Numbered from the stretch's first letter, positions 32,712 to 42,118 are shown. The stretch is 64,000 bases of DNA from Castellaniella hirudinis_A (GCF_047468865.1 NZ_JBLGTV010000001.1:558001-622000), one strand, 5' to 3'. Numbers and translations: made by a program. Notes: generated by a model from the sequence alone, not told the origin.

Positions 32712-34022
32712 TTATTTCACGCTTTTCTCGAAGCGCTCCAGCAGGGCGTTGCCTTCGGTGGTCATTTTCTTCAGGCCGTCCTCGGTCGAGAGCTTGCCCG
32801 CGAAGATTTGTTCCATGACGTTGTCCTCGATGTCGCGGATCTGAGGCAGGTAGCCCAGGCGAATCCCGCGCGAATTGGCCGTGGTGTCCGCGTTCAGCTG
32901 CTGAACCGCGACTTCGGTGCCCGGGTTTTTGTCGTAGAAGCCGGAGGCCTTGGTGGCTTCGTAGCCGGCCTTGGTGACGGGCACATAGCCGGTCCCTTGG
33001 TGCCAGGCGGCGGCCTGTTCGGGGCTGGCCAGGAACTTGAAGAACTGGATGACCCCCTTATAGGCCGCGTCGGACTTGCCCGAGAACACCCACAGGGAAG
33101 CCCCGCCGATGATGGAGTTCTGGGGAGCGCCCGGCAGGTCGGGGTAATAGGGCAGGGTGCTGGTGCCGAATTCGAACTGGCCGGTTTTGATGATCGAGGC
33201 GCGCATCCCGCTGGAGCCGGTGTACAGGCCGCATTTCCCGGAGGTGAACAGCGCATTGCCCGCGTCGCCGCGGCCGCCGTAGGTGAATTGGCCCGCCTTG
33301 GCCATGTCGGCCAGGAAATTCATGTGCATTTTGAAGGGTTCGCTGTCCAGCAGCAGGCGGGCGTCCAGGCCGCCGAAGCCGTTGTCCTGCGAAGCATAGG
33401 GGATGTTGTTCCAGGCGGCGAAGTTTTCCAGCAGCACCCAGGACGGCCAGGCCGTGGAATAACCGCATTCCAGGCCGGCGTCCCGCAGCTTCTGGGCGGC
33501 TTCGGCCACCTCGGGCCAGATCTTGGGCGGCGCGTCCGGGTTCAGGCCGGCCTTTTTGAAGGCGTCCTTGTTGTAGTACAGCACCGGGGTGGAACTGTTG
33601 AAGGGCATGGAAACCAGCTTGCCCTCGGGGGAGGAGTAGTAGCCGCCCACGGCCCCTAGAAACGTGCCGGGGTCGATGGGGTCGCCGACTTGTTCGGACA
33701 GCGCCTGCACCGGCTGCACCGCGCCCTTGGCGTACATCATGGTGGCGGTCCCGACTTCGAAGACCTGCAGGATGTCCGGCGCGTTGCCCGCGCGGAAAGC
33801 CGCGATCCCGGCGTTCATGGATTCGCCGTAGGCGCCCTTGTAGACGGGGTGGACGACGTAGTCCGATTGGCTGGCGTTGAAGTCCTTGGCGATGGCGTCC
33901 ACGCGTTCGCCCAGCGGGCCTTCCATCGAATGCCAGAATGTAATGTCAGTGGCGGCCTGGGCCGTACCCATGGCGGCCAGCAGGGCGGCCAGGACAGTCG
34001 TGCGAGTAAACGGAAATGCCAT
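32712..34022 (-). CDS. ugpB: sn-Glycerol-3-phosphate-binding periplasmic protein UgpB
   Basis: 436-residue family 1 solute-binding protein with a signal peptide cleaved after AQAA near residue 23. The mature start TDITFWHSMEGPLGERVDAI, GVIQFFKFLASPEQAAAWHQGTGYVPVT (part) and the closing EGNALLERFEKSVK are characteristic of UgpB. AAGGAGA precedes the ATG at 34022; the frame extends 42 codons upstream but without the signal sequence. First gene of ugpBAEC, divergent from proC. Confidence 0.93.
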   Translation of the reverse strand: MAFPFTRTTVLAALLAAMGTAQAATDITFWHSMEGPLGERVDAIAKDFNASQSDYVVHPVYKGAYGESMNAGIAAFRAGNAPDILQVFEVGTATMMYAKGAVQPVQALSEQVGDPIDPGTFLGAVGGYYSSPEGKLVSMPFNSSTPVLYYNKDAFKKAGLNPDAPPKIWPEVAEAAQKLRDAGLECGYSTAWPSWVLLENFAAWNNIPYASQDNGFGGLDARLLLDSEPFKMHMNFLADMAKAGQFTYGGRGDAGNALFTSGKCGLYTGSSGMRASIIKTGQFEFGTSTLPYYPDLPGAPQNSIIGGASLWVFSGKSDAAYKGVIQFFKFLASPEQAAAWHQGTGYVPVTKAGYEATKASGFYDKNPGTEVAVQQLNADTTANSRGIRLGYLPQIRDIEDNVMEQIFAGKLSTEDGLKKMTTEGNALLERFEKSVK

Positions 34023-34284
34023 GTGGTTCTCCTTGGTGGTCTCCCCGGTCAATCGCCGAGGCTGGCAGCCGGGGATTGTAGATAGCCATTGTGACGAGTT
34101 CATGTCGGGTTTGACAATCCCTGTCGGCCAGGCTTGGTTTTTGTTCAACCTGTGCGGTTTTTTCCGGCTGCTGGCGTACTTTTATCATAGATGCCCGTTT
34201 GAATTCACCCGCCGCCCGCGCCGCTCGAAGCCGTGAAAAATCCGGGGGTGTCTTTGCATGCGGATGCCTTTACAATCCAATGCT

Positions 34285-35133
34285 ATGGATAAAAAACTCA
34301 CCTTAGCGCTGATCGGCGGCGGCAACATGGCCAGCGCCCTGGCCAGCGGCCTGATCGGGCGGCGTTGCGCGGCCGCCGACGTCCACGTCATCGATCCCGG
34401 CGACACGGCCCGCGCGCACTGGGAAGCCCTGGGGACGGCGACGGCCGCCGCGCCGGACGAACGGCTGTCCCGGTGCCACGTCTGGTTTTTTGCCGTCAAG
34501 CCCCAGCTCATGCCGCAGGTCGTGCGGCAGTGCCGGCCCTGGCTGCGGCCCGATACGCTGATCGTCAGCATCGCCGCGGGCATCCCCGGCCGGGCCATCG
34601 CCCAATGGCTGGGCGAAGCCGGCGCGCCCTACGAAAACGTGGTGCGCTGCATGCCCAATACCCCGGCCCTGATCGCCAGCGGCATGACCGGCATGATGGC
34701 GCTGCCCGCCGTGGGCGCGGACGACCGCCAGTTGGCCGAAACCCTGCTGCGGGCGGTGGGCGACATCCTCTGGGTGCCCGATGATGCCGCCATCGACGCG
34801 GTGACCGCCGTGTCCGGCAGCGGGCCGGCCTACGTTTTCCTGTTTCTCGAATCCCTGATCGAGGCCGGCAAGCAGCACGGCCTGCCGGCCGATCAGGCGC
34901 GGCAATTGGCGCTGGCCACTTTCCACGGGGCCACCCAATTGGCCATGCTGTCGCCCGACAGCCCGGCGATCTTGCGCGAGCGCGTCACCTCCAAGGGGGG
35001 AACCACCGCCGCCGCGCTGGATGTTTTCCGGCAACACGACCAAAAAAACATCATTGCGCAGGCCGTGGCGGCCGCGGCGCAGCGGGCGGCCCAGCTGGCC
35101 CGCGAGTTTTCCACCCCCAACACCCCAGAATAA
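34285..35133 (+). CDS. proC: Pyrroline-5-carboxylate reductase
   Basis: Last step of proline synthesis, NAD(P)H-dependent. 282 residues. N-terminal Rossmann motif LALIGGGNMASALASGL, then WFFAVKPQLMPQV, VVRCMPNTPALI and the C-terminal dimer block AVSGSGPAYVFLFLESLIEAG (part) and RVTSKGGTTAAALDVF. The ATG at 34285 was preferred to one nine codons earlier because the conserved fold begins there. Divergent from ugpB across about 260 bp in which no clear operator was seen. Confidence 0.94.
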   Translation: MDKKLTLALIGGGNMASALASGLIGRRCAAADVHVIDPGDTARAHWEALGTATAAAPDERLSRCHVWFFAVKPQLMPQVVRQCRPWLRPDTLIVSIAAGIPGRAIAQWLGEAGAPYENVVRCMPNTPALIASGMTGMMALPAVGADDRQLAETLLRAVGDILWVPDDAAIDAVTAVSGSGPAYVFLFLESLIEAGKQHGLPADQARQLALATFHGATQLAMLSPDSPAILRERVTSKGGTTAAALDVFRQHDQKNIIAQAVAAAAQRAAQLAREFSTPNTPE

Positions 35134-35157
35134 CCCTGAAATTTCAAAAAATCAGGG
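35134..35157 (+). terminator. Possible hairpin after proC
   Basis: CCCTGA and TCAGGG around a 12-base AT-rich loop, starting at the base after the proC stop codon. The stem is short and no T run follows, so this is a weak candidate. Confidence 0.3.
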
Positions 35158-35304
35158 ATTAACCGTAGTGACACCGCAAAGCGAAGCCTTCAGAATACGC
35201 CTGCCGCTCAGGGCGGAAGCAACAATCAAGGCTTGGCGCCCCTGGCCACCGACCCGACCGGGTCTTTCCCATGGTCAGCGGCGCCTCTACCGGAGACACT
35301 ACGA

Positions 35305-36423
35305 ATGAAGTTCAATCTGCGCATTACCCCCGTCCTTCTGGCGTTTGGCGCCTTGTCGCTGGCCGCCGGCGCACATGCCGACACGCTGAAGATCGGCATT
35401 CCCCAGCCGATGACCGGCCCCAACACCCAATATGGCGATCAGATTCAGGCGGGCGCGCTGACCGCCATCGATGCCCTGAACGCCGCCGGCGGCATCAAGG
35501 GCATGCAAATCGAGCCCCTGCTGATCGACGACGGCTGCGAACCCAAACAAGCCGTGCCGGCCGCCAACCGCGTCATCAACGCCGGCGCCAAGTTCGCCGT
35601 GGCGCACGCCTGCTCCGGCACCACGGTGCCGGCGGTCAACGTCTATGAACAAGAAGGCATCGTGGCGATCACCCCGGGCGCCACCTCGCCGCTGGTCACC
35701 GACACCATCAAGCCGCACTTCTTCTTCCGCACCATCGGCCGGGACGACCAGCAGGGGCCCTTTGCCGCCGAATACATCGCCAAGCAGCTCAAGCCCCAGA
35801 AAGTCGCCATCCTGCACGATAAGCAGACCTACGGCTCGGGCGTGGCTTCCCAGGTGCAAAAATCCCTGCAGGACAACGGCGTCAACATTGCCATGTTCGA
35901 AGGCATCAACGTGGGCGACAGTGACTATTCCGCCGTCATCTCGAAGCTCAAGGCCCTGGGCCCCGATCTGATCTACTTCGGCGGCTACCACCCCGAACTC
36001 GGCCTGCTGTTGCGCCAGGCCCGCGAACAAGGTCTGGAAACCCAGTTCATGGGCCCCGAGGGCGTCGCCAACAAGGATCTCGCCGCCATTGCGGGCCCCG
36101 CGGTGGATCATCTGCTGGTCACGCTGCCGGCCGACTTCACCAAGCGCAAGGGCAACGAGCAAATTCTTGAAGACTTCAAGAAATACAACCGCAGCCCGGA
36201 TGGCGCCTTCACCATGACGGCCTATGCCGCGATGCAGGTGCTGGCCGACAGCATCAACGCCGTGGGGGCCGACCCTGAAAAAGTCGCCGACTACATGCAC
36301 AGCAACAGCTTCGACACCGCCATCGGCAAAGTCGATTACGATGCCAAGGGCGATCTGAAGCACTTTGAATTTGCCGTGTTCCAGTGGGACGCCGACGGCA
36401 ACATGACCCAGATCCAACCCTGA
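35305..36423 (+). CDS. livK: Branched-chain amino acid-binding protein LivK
   Basis: 372-residue periplasmic receptor heading a complete Liv importer. Signal peptide cleaved after AHA near residue 26, then LKIGIPQPMTGPNTQYGDQI, LIDDGCEPKQAVPAANRVI, VAHACSGTTVPAVNVYEQEG (part) and FRTIGRDDQQGPFAAEYI. It is a close paralogue of the stand-alone gene at 27433. The ATG at 35305 follows GGAGA. livH starts 89 bp downstream; the gap lets livK be expressed more than the membrane genes. Confidence 0.94.
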   Translation: MKFNLRITPVLLAFGALSLAAGAHADTLKIGIPQPMTGPNTQYGDQIQAGALTAIDALNAAGGIKGMQIEPLLIDDGCEPKQAVPAANRVINAGAKFAVAHACSGTTVPAVNVYEQEGIVAITPGATSPLVTDTIKPHFFFRTIGRDDQQGPFAAEYIAKQLKPQKVAILHDKQTYGSGVASQVQKSLQDNGVNIAMFEGINVGDSDYSAVISKLKALGPDLIYFGGYHPELGLLLRQAREQGLETQFMGPEGVANKDLAAIAGPAVDHLLVTLPADFTKRKGNEQILEDFKKYNRSPDGAFTMTAYAAMQVLADSINAVGADPEKVADYMHSNSFDTAIGKVDYDAKGDLKHFEFAVFQWDADGNMTQIQP

Positions 36424-36512
36424 TTGGGTTCGGCCGGCCCCGGCAGTCGCCGGGGCCCGTACTCCTGGCCAGGCCCGCAAGCCTGGCCGTTCTCTAGAAG
36501 ACCCCTGCCATT

Positions 36513-37442
36513 ATGTCCGACTTGCTTCCTCTATTGACGCAACAGCTGTTCAACGGCTTGTCGCTGGGCGCCATCTATGCCCTGATTGCGATTGGCTACA
36601 CCATGGTCTACGGCATCATCGGCATGATCAATTTCGCCCACGGCGAAATTTACATGATCGGTGCCTATGTCGGCCTGGTCACGCTGTCCGCCATCGGTGT
36701 CGGCAGCGGTTTACCGCTGCCCGTCATGGTGCTGGCCATGCTGATCGTCGCTGTTCTGGTGACCGCCGTCTACGGCTATGCCGTCGAAAAAGTGGCCTAT
36801 GCGCCCTTGCGCAACAGCCCGCGCCTGGTTCCCTTGATTTCCGCCATCGGGATGTCGATTTTCCTGCAGAACTGGGTGGCCACGGGCCAAGGCGCGCGCG
36901 ACATGGCCGTGCCTGCCCTGATCAGCGGCTCCGTCGAGTTCACGATCGGCTCCAGCGACTTTTCCGTCACCGCGCCCTATTCGCGCATCCTGATCATCCT
37001 GGTCACGGTGCTGATGATGATCGGGCTGACGCTGTTCATCAAATACTCGCGCACAGGCCAGGCTTCCCGGGCCTGCTCGCAAGACCTGCACATGGCCAAC
37101 CTGCTGGGCATCGACACCAGCCGCATCATCTCGTTCACCTTCGTCATCGGCGCCATGCTGGCCGCCGTGGGCGGGGTGCTGATCGCGCTGGCCATCGGCA
37201 AACTCAATCCCTTCATCGGCTTCATTGCCGGCATCAAGGCCTTTACCGCCGCCGTGCTGGGCGGCATCGGCAGCATCCCGGGCGCCATGCTGGGCGGGGT
37301 ATTGCTGGGCCTGGCCGAGACCTTTGCCGCCGCCTTTATTTCTTCGCAGTACAAGGACATTGTCGCGTTCTTGCTGCTGGTCTTCATCCTGATGTTCCGT
37401 CCGACGGGGCTGTTGGGTAAACCCGAGGTCGAAAAGGTTTGA
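36513..37442 (+). CDS. livH: Branched-chain amino acid ABC transporter permease LivH
   Basis: 309 residues, about eight transmembrane helices. LFNGLSLGAIYALIAIGYTM, GMINFAHGEIYMIGAY and GIKAFTAAVLGGIGSIPGAM are family hallmarks. It forms the channel with LivM. The livM start codon shares one base with the livH stop (TGATG). Confidence 0.95.
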   Translation: MSDLLPLLTQQLFNGLSLGAIYALIAIGYTMVYGIIGMINFAHGEIYMIGAYVGLVTLSAIGVGSGLPLPVMVLAMLIVAVLVTAVYGYAVEKVAYAPLRNSPRLVPLISAIGMSIFLQNWVATGQGARDMAVPALISGSVEFTIGSSDFSVTAPYSRILIILVTVLMMIGLTLFIKYSRTGQASRACSQDLHMANLLGIDTSRIISFTFVIGAMLAAVGGVLIALAIGKLNPFIGFIAGIKAFTAAVLGGIGSIPGAMLGGVLLGLAETFAAAFISSQYKDIVAFLLLVFILMFRPTGLLGKPEVEKV

Positions 37443-38668
37443 TGATGCGAAACCTGAAAAACTCCCTGATTGCCGCCGTCATGGCCGGCGTCATCATTGC
37501 GCCGGTCTATGGCCTGCAGATTTTGCGCAGGGGCCAGGAAACCTACCTGCAACCCGAGTGGTCCATGATCATCGGCGGCATGCTGCTGGTGTTTGCCGTG
37601 CAGATGCTGCGTCCTTTCTGGGCCAACCGCAAAAAAAGCACCACGCCGCGCTTCCAGTGGCCCACGTTCACGGACAAGGCCCGCCACAACGCCATCATCG
37701 TGCTGGTGCTGTTCGCCATCGTCTGGCCGTTCTTCAGCGGGCGGGCGCAGATCGACATCGCCACCCTGGTGCTGATCTACGTCATGCTGGGGCTGGGGCT
37801 GAACATCGTGGTCGGCTTCGCCGGGCTGCTGGATCTGGGCTTTGTCGGCTTCTATGCCACCGGCGCCTACACCTATGCGCTGCTGTACCATTGGGCCGGC
37901 TGGGGTTTCTGGGAAGCCCTGCCGTTCGCCGGGCTGGTGTCGGCCCTGTTCGGTTTCGTTCTGGGGTTCCCGGTGCTGCGCCTGCGGGGCGACTATCTCG
38001 CCATCGTGACGCTGGGCTTTGGCGAAATCATCCGCCTGATGCTCATCAATCTGTATGGCCTCACCGGCGGCCCCGACGGGATTTCCGGTATCCCCAAGCC
38101 CACCTTCTTCGGCTACGAGATGGCGCGCCGCAGCTCCGACGGCGGCCAGACCTTCCACGAAATGATGGGCTGGGCCTTCAACAGCCAGGACGTCGTCACC
38201 TACCTGTATCTGATGGCCCTGGTGCTGGTGCTGATTACGCTGTACTTTACCAGCCGGCTGATCCGCATGCCCATCGGGCGCGCCTGGGAAGCCCTGCGCG
38301 AAGACGAGATCGCCTGCCGTTCGCTGGGGCTGAATCCCCGCAACATCAAGCTCTCGGCCTTTACCATGGGGGCCATGTTCGCCGGTTTCGGCGGGGCGTT
38401 TTTTGCCGCCCGCCAAGGCCTGGTAAACCCGGAATCCTTTACCTTCATCGAATCCGCCCTGATTCTGGCGATCGTGGTGCTGGGTGGCATGGGCTCTCAG
38501 CTGGGGGTCATTCTGGCTGCGGTTCTGCTGACCGTCGTGCCTGAAATCGCCCGCGAATTCGCCGAATACCGCATGCTGATCTTCGGCCTGGTGATGGTGG
38601 TGATGATGGTGTGGCGCCCGCAGGGCCTGCTGCCGGTGAAACGCCCACAAGTGGAATTGGAATCATGA
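37442..38668 (+). CDS. livM: Branched-chain amino acid ABC transporter permease LivM
   Basis: 408 residues, long LivM form with an N-terminal extra domain of about 100 residues and roughly ten helices. LGLGLNIVVGFAGLLDLGFV, FPVLRLRGDYLAIVTLGFGEI (part) and SPRNI-like ALREDEIACRSLGLNPRNIK (part) are typical. The ATG at 37442 overlaps the livH stop; a second ATG follows directly. It overlaps livG by ATGA. Confidence 0.95.
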   Translation: MMRNLKNSLIAAVMAGVIIAPVYGLQILRRGQETYLQPEWSMIIGGMLLVFAVQMLRPFWANRKKSTTPRFQWPTFTDKARHNAIIVLVLFAIVWPFFSGRAQIDIATLVLIYVMLGLGLNIVVGFAGLLDLGFVGFYATGAYTYALLYHWAGWGFWEALPFAGLVSALFGFVLGFPVLRLRGDYLAIVTLGFGEIIRLMLINLYGLTGGPDGISGIPKPTFFGYEMARRSSDGGQTFHEMMGWAFNSQDVVTYLYLMALVLVLITLYFTSRLIRMPIGRAWEALREDEIACRSLGLNPRNIKLSAFTMGAMFAGFGGAFFAARQGLVNPESFTFIESALILAIVVLGGMGSQLGVILAAVLLTVVPEIAREFAEYRMLIFGLVMVVMMVWRPQGLLPVKRPQVELES

Positions 38669-39429
38669 GTGAATCTTTGTTGAAAGTCAGCGGGCTGACC
38701 ATGCGTTTCGGTGGCCTGCTGGCCGTGGACCAGGTCGAATTCGATGTCCGCAAAAACGAGGTCTTTGCCATCATCGGCCCCAACGGGGCGGGCAAGACGA
38801 CGGTCTTTAACTGCATCGGCGGGTTCTACAAGCCCACGACGGGCGACATCTCGATGGACGACAAGCCCATCGGGGGCCTGCCCAGCCACAAGGTGGCGCG
38901 CCATGGCCTGGTGCGCACATTCCAGAACGTGCGCCTGTTCAAGAACCTGACCGTCCTGGAAAACCTGTTGGTGGCCCAGCACACCCTGATGGAAACCGGG
39001 CTGCTGAAAGGCATCCTGAAACTGCCGTCGTTCCGGCACTCCGAGGCCGATGCGAAAAAGCGCGCCGTCGAATGGCTGGATTTCATGGATATCCGCCAGT
39101 ACGCCAACCGCGAAGCCGGCAATCTGGCCTATGGCCACCAGCGGCGCCTGGAAATCGCGCGCTGCATGATCACCCAGCCGCGTCTGTTGATGCTGGACGA
39201 ACCCGCCGCCGGCCTCAATCCCCAGGAAAAACGCGATCTTTCCGCCCTGATCGACCAGCTGCGCCGGGAATACGGCGTGGCCGTGCTGCTGATCGAACAC
39301 GACATGAGCCTGGTCATGGGGGTGTCGGATCGCATCCTGGTCATGGAACACGGCAAGCCCATCATGACGGGCCTGCCCGATGAGGTCCGCACGGACCCTC
39401 GCGTCATCAAAGCTTATCTGGGGGAATAA
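38665..39429 (+). CDS. livG: Branched-chain amino acid ABC transporter ATPase LivG
   Basis: 254-residue ATPase. Walker A GPNGAGKT (38-45), the family-specific GLVRTFQNVRLFKNLTVLEN, signature LAYGHQRRLEIARC (G-H in place of the usual GGQ) and Walker B LMLDEPAAGLNP. It starts inside the livM stop and ends 2 bp before the GTG start of livF. Confidence 0.95.
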   Translation: MSESLLKVSGLTMRFGGLLAVDQVEFDVRKNEVFAIIGPNGAGKTTVFNCIGGFYKPTTGDISMDDKPIGGLPSHKVARHGLVRTFQNVRLFKNLTVLENLLVAQHTLMETGLLKGILKLPSFRHSEADAKKRAVEWLDFMDIRQYANREAGNLAYGHQRRLEIARCMITQPRLLMLDEPAAGLNPQEKRDLSALIDQLRREYGVAVLLIEHDMSLVMGVSDRILVMEHGKPIMTGLPDEVRTDPRVIKAYLGE

Positions 39430-39431
39430 CC

Positions 39432-40133
39432 GTGCTCAAACTGGAAAACGTCAGCACCTTCTATGGTGCCATCCAGGCGCTCAACGATGTTTCGGTCGAG
39501 GTCAACCAGGGCGAGATCGTGACCTTGATCGGGGCCAACGGCGCCGGCAAGACGACTCTGCTCATGACCGTCTGCGGCAATCCCCGGGCGCGTTCGGGGC
39601 GCATCACGTTCATGGACGAAGACATCACCGAACAGCCTACGCACACGGTAATGCAGCGCGGCATCGCCATTTCGCCCGAAGGCCGCCGGGTCTTTCCCGA
39701 CCTGACGGTGGCCGAAAACCTGAACATGGGCGCTTTCTTCCTGGATAAAATCCAGACCGAAGAAAGCATGGATCACGTCTACGAGCTTTTTCCCCGCCTG
39801 AAAGAACGCGCCAACCAGCGCGCCGGGACGATGTCCGGCGGCGAACAGCAGATGCTGGCCATCGGCCGCGCACTGATGACCCGGCCCAAGCTGTTGTTGC
39901 TGGACGAACCCACGCTGGGGCTTGCGCCGCTGATCATTGCGCAGATCTTCGACATCATCCGCACCATTCGCGAAGAAGGGGTGACGGTGTTCCTGGTCGA
40001 GCAAAACGCCAACAAGGCCCTGCAGGTCGCCGATCGCGGCTACGTGCTGGAAACCGGCAAGGTCGTGCTGGCCGACACCGGGGCCAACCTGCTGGTCAAC
40101 GACGAAGTCCGCAAGGCCTATCTGGGGGCTTGA
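39432..40133 (+). CDS. livF: Branched-chain amino acid ABC transporter ATPase LivF
   Basis: 233-residue ATPase with GTG start two bases after the livG stop. Walker A GANGAGKT (34-41), RGIAISPEGRRVFPDLTVAE, signature TMSGGEQQMLAIGRALM and Walker B LLLDEPTLGLAP. It works as a heterodimer with LivG and closes the livKHMGF cluster. A strong terminator follows. Confidence 0.95.
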   Translation: MLKLENVSTFYGAIQALNDVSVEVNQGEIVTLIGANGAGKTTLLMTVCGNPRARSGRITFMDEDITEQPTHTVMQRGIAISPEGRRVFPDLTVAENLNMGAFFLDKIQTEESMDHVYELFPRLKERANQRAGTMSGGEQQMLAIGRALMTRPKLLLLDEPTLGLAPLIIAQIFDIIRTIREEGVTVFLVEQNANKALQVADRGYVLETGKVVLADTGANLLVNDEVRKAYLGA

Positions 40134-40149
40134 CGGCCCGCTTCACGGC

Positions 40150-40179
40150 AAAAAACCCGGCCTTGGCGCCGGGTTTTTT
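40150..40179 (+). terminator. Intrinsic terminator of the liv operon
   Basis: AAAAAACCCGGC pairs with GCCGGGTTTTTT around six bases. The A-tract/T-tract symmetry makes it bidirectional, so it can also stop transcripts from the convergent glutathione transferase gene. Confidence 0.9.
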
Positions 40180-40180
40180 G

Positions 40181-40257
40181 CCGCCGGGCCGCCCCAAGGC
40201 AAAAACGCCCCCCAGGGGGGGCAGCAAGCGGGCATCGCCCGCGCAGCGTGGGGGGCC
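40181..40257 (+). repeat. GC-rich dispersed repeat, copy A
   Basis: About 77 bp beginning CCGCCGGGCCGCC and ending GTGGGGGGCC. Inside are the block CAAGGCAAAAACGCCCCCC, a small G/C hairpin, and the hairpin GCGGGC-at-GCCCGC. The same unit follows directly at 40264 and again at 47294. It sits between a T-tract terminator and a convergent gene, like REP/BOX-type elements. Confidence 0.85.
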
Positions 40258-40263
40258 TTTTTT

Positions 40264-40332
40264 CCGCCGGGCCGCCTCCAAGGCAAAAACGCCCCCCCAG
40301 GGGGGGCAGCAAGCGGGCATCGCCCGCGCAGC
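40264..40332 (+). repeat. GC-rich dispersed repeat, copy B
   Basis: A 69-bp copy of the same unit in tandem with copy A, differing by a few bases and one-base length changes in the C and G runs. It ends exactly at the stop codon of the glutathione transferase gene, so the terminal G-rich part present in A and C is missing here. Confidence 0.85.
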
Positions 40333-40944
40333 TCAGATCAGCGATTGCGCCTTGAGCGCCGCCAGCACGCCCGGGTCGGCCTGCAAACGCTGCTGGAAAC
40401 GGCGCAGGTCTTCGAGGCCGGGCAGGGCGATTTGCTTGGCGTCGGCCCACATCAGCATGACGAACAGGTAGGCATCGGCCACCGAACGCTGCCCGGTGAG
40501 CCAATCGCGCCCCTTGAGGCGGTCGTTGGCGATGGCGAACATGCTCTTCAGTTTTTCACCAGCCTTGGCGGCCAGAACCTTGGCGATGGCGTCGTCGCCG
40601 CCGCTGAAATACGGCGCGCCGAACACCAGGCCGAACGTGCGGTGGATGTCCGAGTTGCAGAAGCTCAACCAGCGCCGTGTCTCGGCGCGGGCTTTCGGGG
40701 TGTCGCCCATCAACTGGGCTTCGGGGTGCAGCTCGGCCAGGTAATCCAGGATGGCGGCGCTTTGGGTCAGCACGAAATCGCCGTCCACCAAGGTGGGCAC
40801 GGCCCCGCTGGGGTTGAGTTTCAGATAGGCGGGTTCTTTGGTCTGCTCGCGGGTCAGGCGTTCGGCTTCATAGGGCTGGCCAATCCATTCGAGCACGATG
40901 TGGGTCACCAGCGGGCACGCGCCCGGGAAATAATAGAGTTTCAT
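40333..40944 (-). CDS. Glutathione S-transferase, beta-class-like
   Basis: 203-residue cytosolic transferase. Thioredoxin-like N-terminal half with MKLYYFPGACPLVTHIVLEW, where Cys10 is the residue characteristic of bacterial beta-class enzymes, LNPSGAVPTLVDG and the glutathione-binding LTQSAAILDYLAE; C-terminal helical domain with SVADAYLFVML. AGGAG precedes the ATG. It converges with livF. Substrate unknown. Confidence 0.9.
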   Translation of the reverse strand: MKLYYFPGACPLVTHIVLEWIGQPYEAERLTREQTKEPAYLKLNPSGAVPTLVDGDFVLTQSAAILDYLAELHPEAQLMGDTPKARAETRRWLSFCNSDIHRTFGLVFGAPYFSGGDDAIAKVLAAKAGEKLKSMFAIANDRLKGRDWLTGQRSVADAYLFVMLMWADAKQIALPGLEDLRRFQQRLQADPGVLAALKAQSLI

Positions 40945-41039
40945 GAGACTCCTGTATGAGATCGGGGATTCAATCGCTGTTATACCACTGCCGCCGGGCC
41001 GGATGAATGTAAGAGAGTAGAGTAGACTAGGGGATTCCC

Positions 41040-41056
41040 TGAATAATGTTTATTCA
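41040..41056 (+). promoter_or_regulatory. Perfect TGAATAA/TTATTCA palindrome upstream of the 2-hydroxyacid dehydrogenase
   Basis: TGAATAA-TGT-TTATTCA, exact 7-bp arms, ending 18 bp before the start codon. It would overlap the promoter or leader and looks like an operator. It recalls ArgR boxes but the centre is three bases too wide; the regulator is unknown. Confidence 0.55.
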
Positions 41057-41074
41057 CCGAAACAGTAGGTTGCC

Positions 41075-42049
41075 ATGGACACGCTGCGCATTGTTTTCCT
41101 GGATCGAGACACCTTGCCCGCCTCGATAGAAATCCCTTCTCCGGGCGTGCCCCATGAATGGGTGTCCTACGCCCGCACCACCGCCGACGAAGCCGTCGCC
41201 CGCATCCAGGATGCCGATATCGTCGTCACCAACAAGGTTCGGCTGACCGCCGCCATGCTGCAGCAGGCCCCGCGCCTGCGGATGATCGCCCTGGCCGCCA
41301 CGGGCACGGACAACATCGACTTGCAAGCCTGCAACCGCCGGGGGATCATCGTGTCCAACGTCAGGGATTATGCCGTGCACACGGTGCCCGAGCACACGTT
41401 TGCCCTGATCCTGGCCTTGCGCCGCAACCTGCTGGCCTACCGGCAGTCGGTCGCGGCGGGCCGTTGGCAGGACAGCGGCCAGTTCTGCTATTTCGATTTT
41501 CCCCTCCGCGACCTGTCGGGCGCCACCCTGGGCATCATCGGGCGGGGCGCGCTGGGCGAAGCCGTGGCGGAAATCGCCCGGGCCTTCGACATGCGGGTGC
41601 AGTTCGCCGCCCGCCGCGACGATGGCTCGCCCGCCCAGGACTACACCTCCTTTACGCACGTGCTGCGCAGCAGCGACGTCATCAGCCTGCATTGCCCGCT
41701 GAACGACCAGACCCGGGGCATGATCGGCTTTGACGAGTTTTCCCTGATGGATCGCAAACCGCTGCTGATCAACACGGCGCGCGGCGGGCTGGTGGACGAA
41801 TCCGCCCTGGAAAACGCCCTGGAAACCGGCCAGATCAGCGGCGCGGGTTTCGATGTGGCCACCCAAGAACCCCCGGCGCCCGATCACCCCTTGATGCGGC
41901 TGCTGGCCTACCCGAATTTCATCCTGACGCCGCATGTGGCCTGGGCCAGCCAGGAAGCCATCCACGCCATGGCGCGCCAGGTCTGCGACAACATCGAGGC
42001 GTTTTGCCGCGACACGCCGCGCAACGTGGTGGCCGGGTTCCATGGCTGA
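41075..42049 (+). CDS. D-2-hydroxyacid dehydrogenase (glycerate dehydrogenase/hydroxypyruvate reductase-like)
   Basis: 324-residue NAD(P)-dependent oxidoreductase. The cofactor motif is GIIGRGALGEAVAEIA; the catalytic Arg, Glu and His lie in INTARGGLVDE, DVATQEPPAPDHPL and TPHVAWASQEA. It resembles HprA/GyaR-type enzymes. It lies 69 bp upstream of an Epd-type dehydrogenase gene; because PdxB, which acts straight after Epd in vitamin B6 synthesis, belongs to the same superfamily, a PdxB-like role is conceivable. Length (PdxB has about 380 residues with an extra C-terminal domain) argues for caution. Confidence 0.85.
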   Translation: MDTLRIVFLDRDTLPASIEIPSPGVPHEWVSYARTTADEAVARIQDADIVVTNKVRLTAAMLQQAPRLRMIALAATGTDNIDLQACNRRGIIVSNVRDYAVHTVPEHTFALILALRRNLLAYRQSVAAGRWQDSGQFCYFDFPLRDLSGATLGIIGRGALGEAVAEIARAFDMRVQFAARRDDGSPAQDYTSFTHVLRSSDVISLHCPLNDQTRGMIGFDEFSLMDRKPLLINTARGGLVDESALENALETGQISGAGFDVATQEPPAPDHPLMRLLAYPNFILTPHVAWASQEAIHAMARQVCDNIEAFCRDTPRNVVAGFHG

Positions 42050-42118
42050 CCCCGTCGCCATCCCGCCATCCCGCGCCGCCCGGCACCAGTCGCCACAACC
42101 CCGCACCTGATCCTGTCC

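Noticed and set aside
34023..34284. Pho box upstream of ugpB
   Set aside because: TGTCA-like half-sites occur, but the 7-bp repeats with 11-bp spacing required for PhoB are not present.
41040..41056. ArgR box
   Set aside because: The TGAAT/ATTCA halves fit but are separated by seven bases rather than the four of the consensus, and the downstream gene is not an arginine gene.
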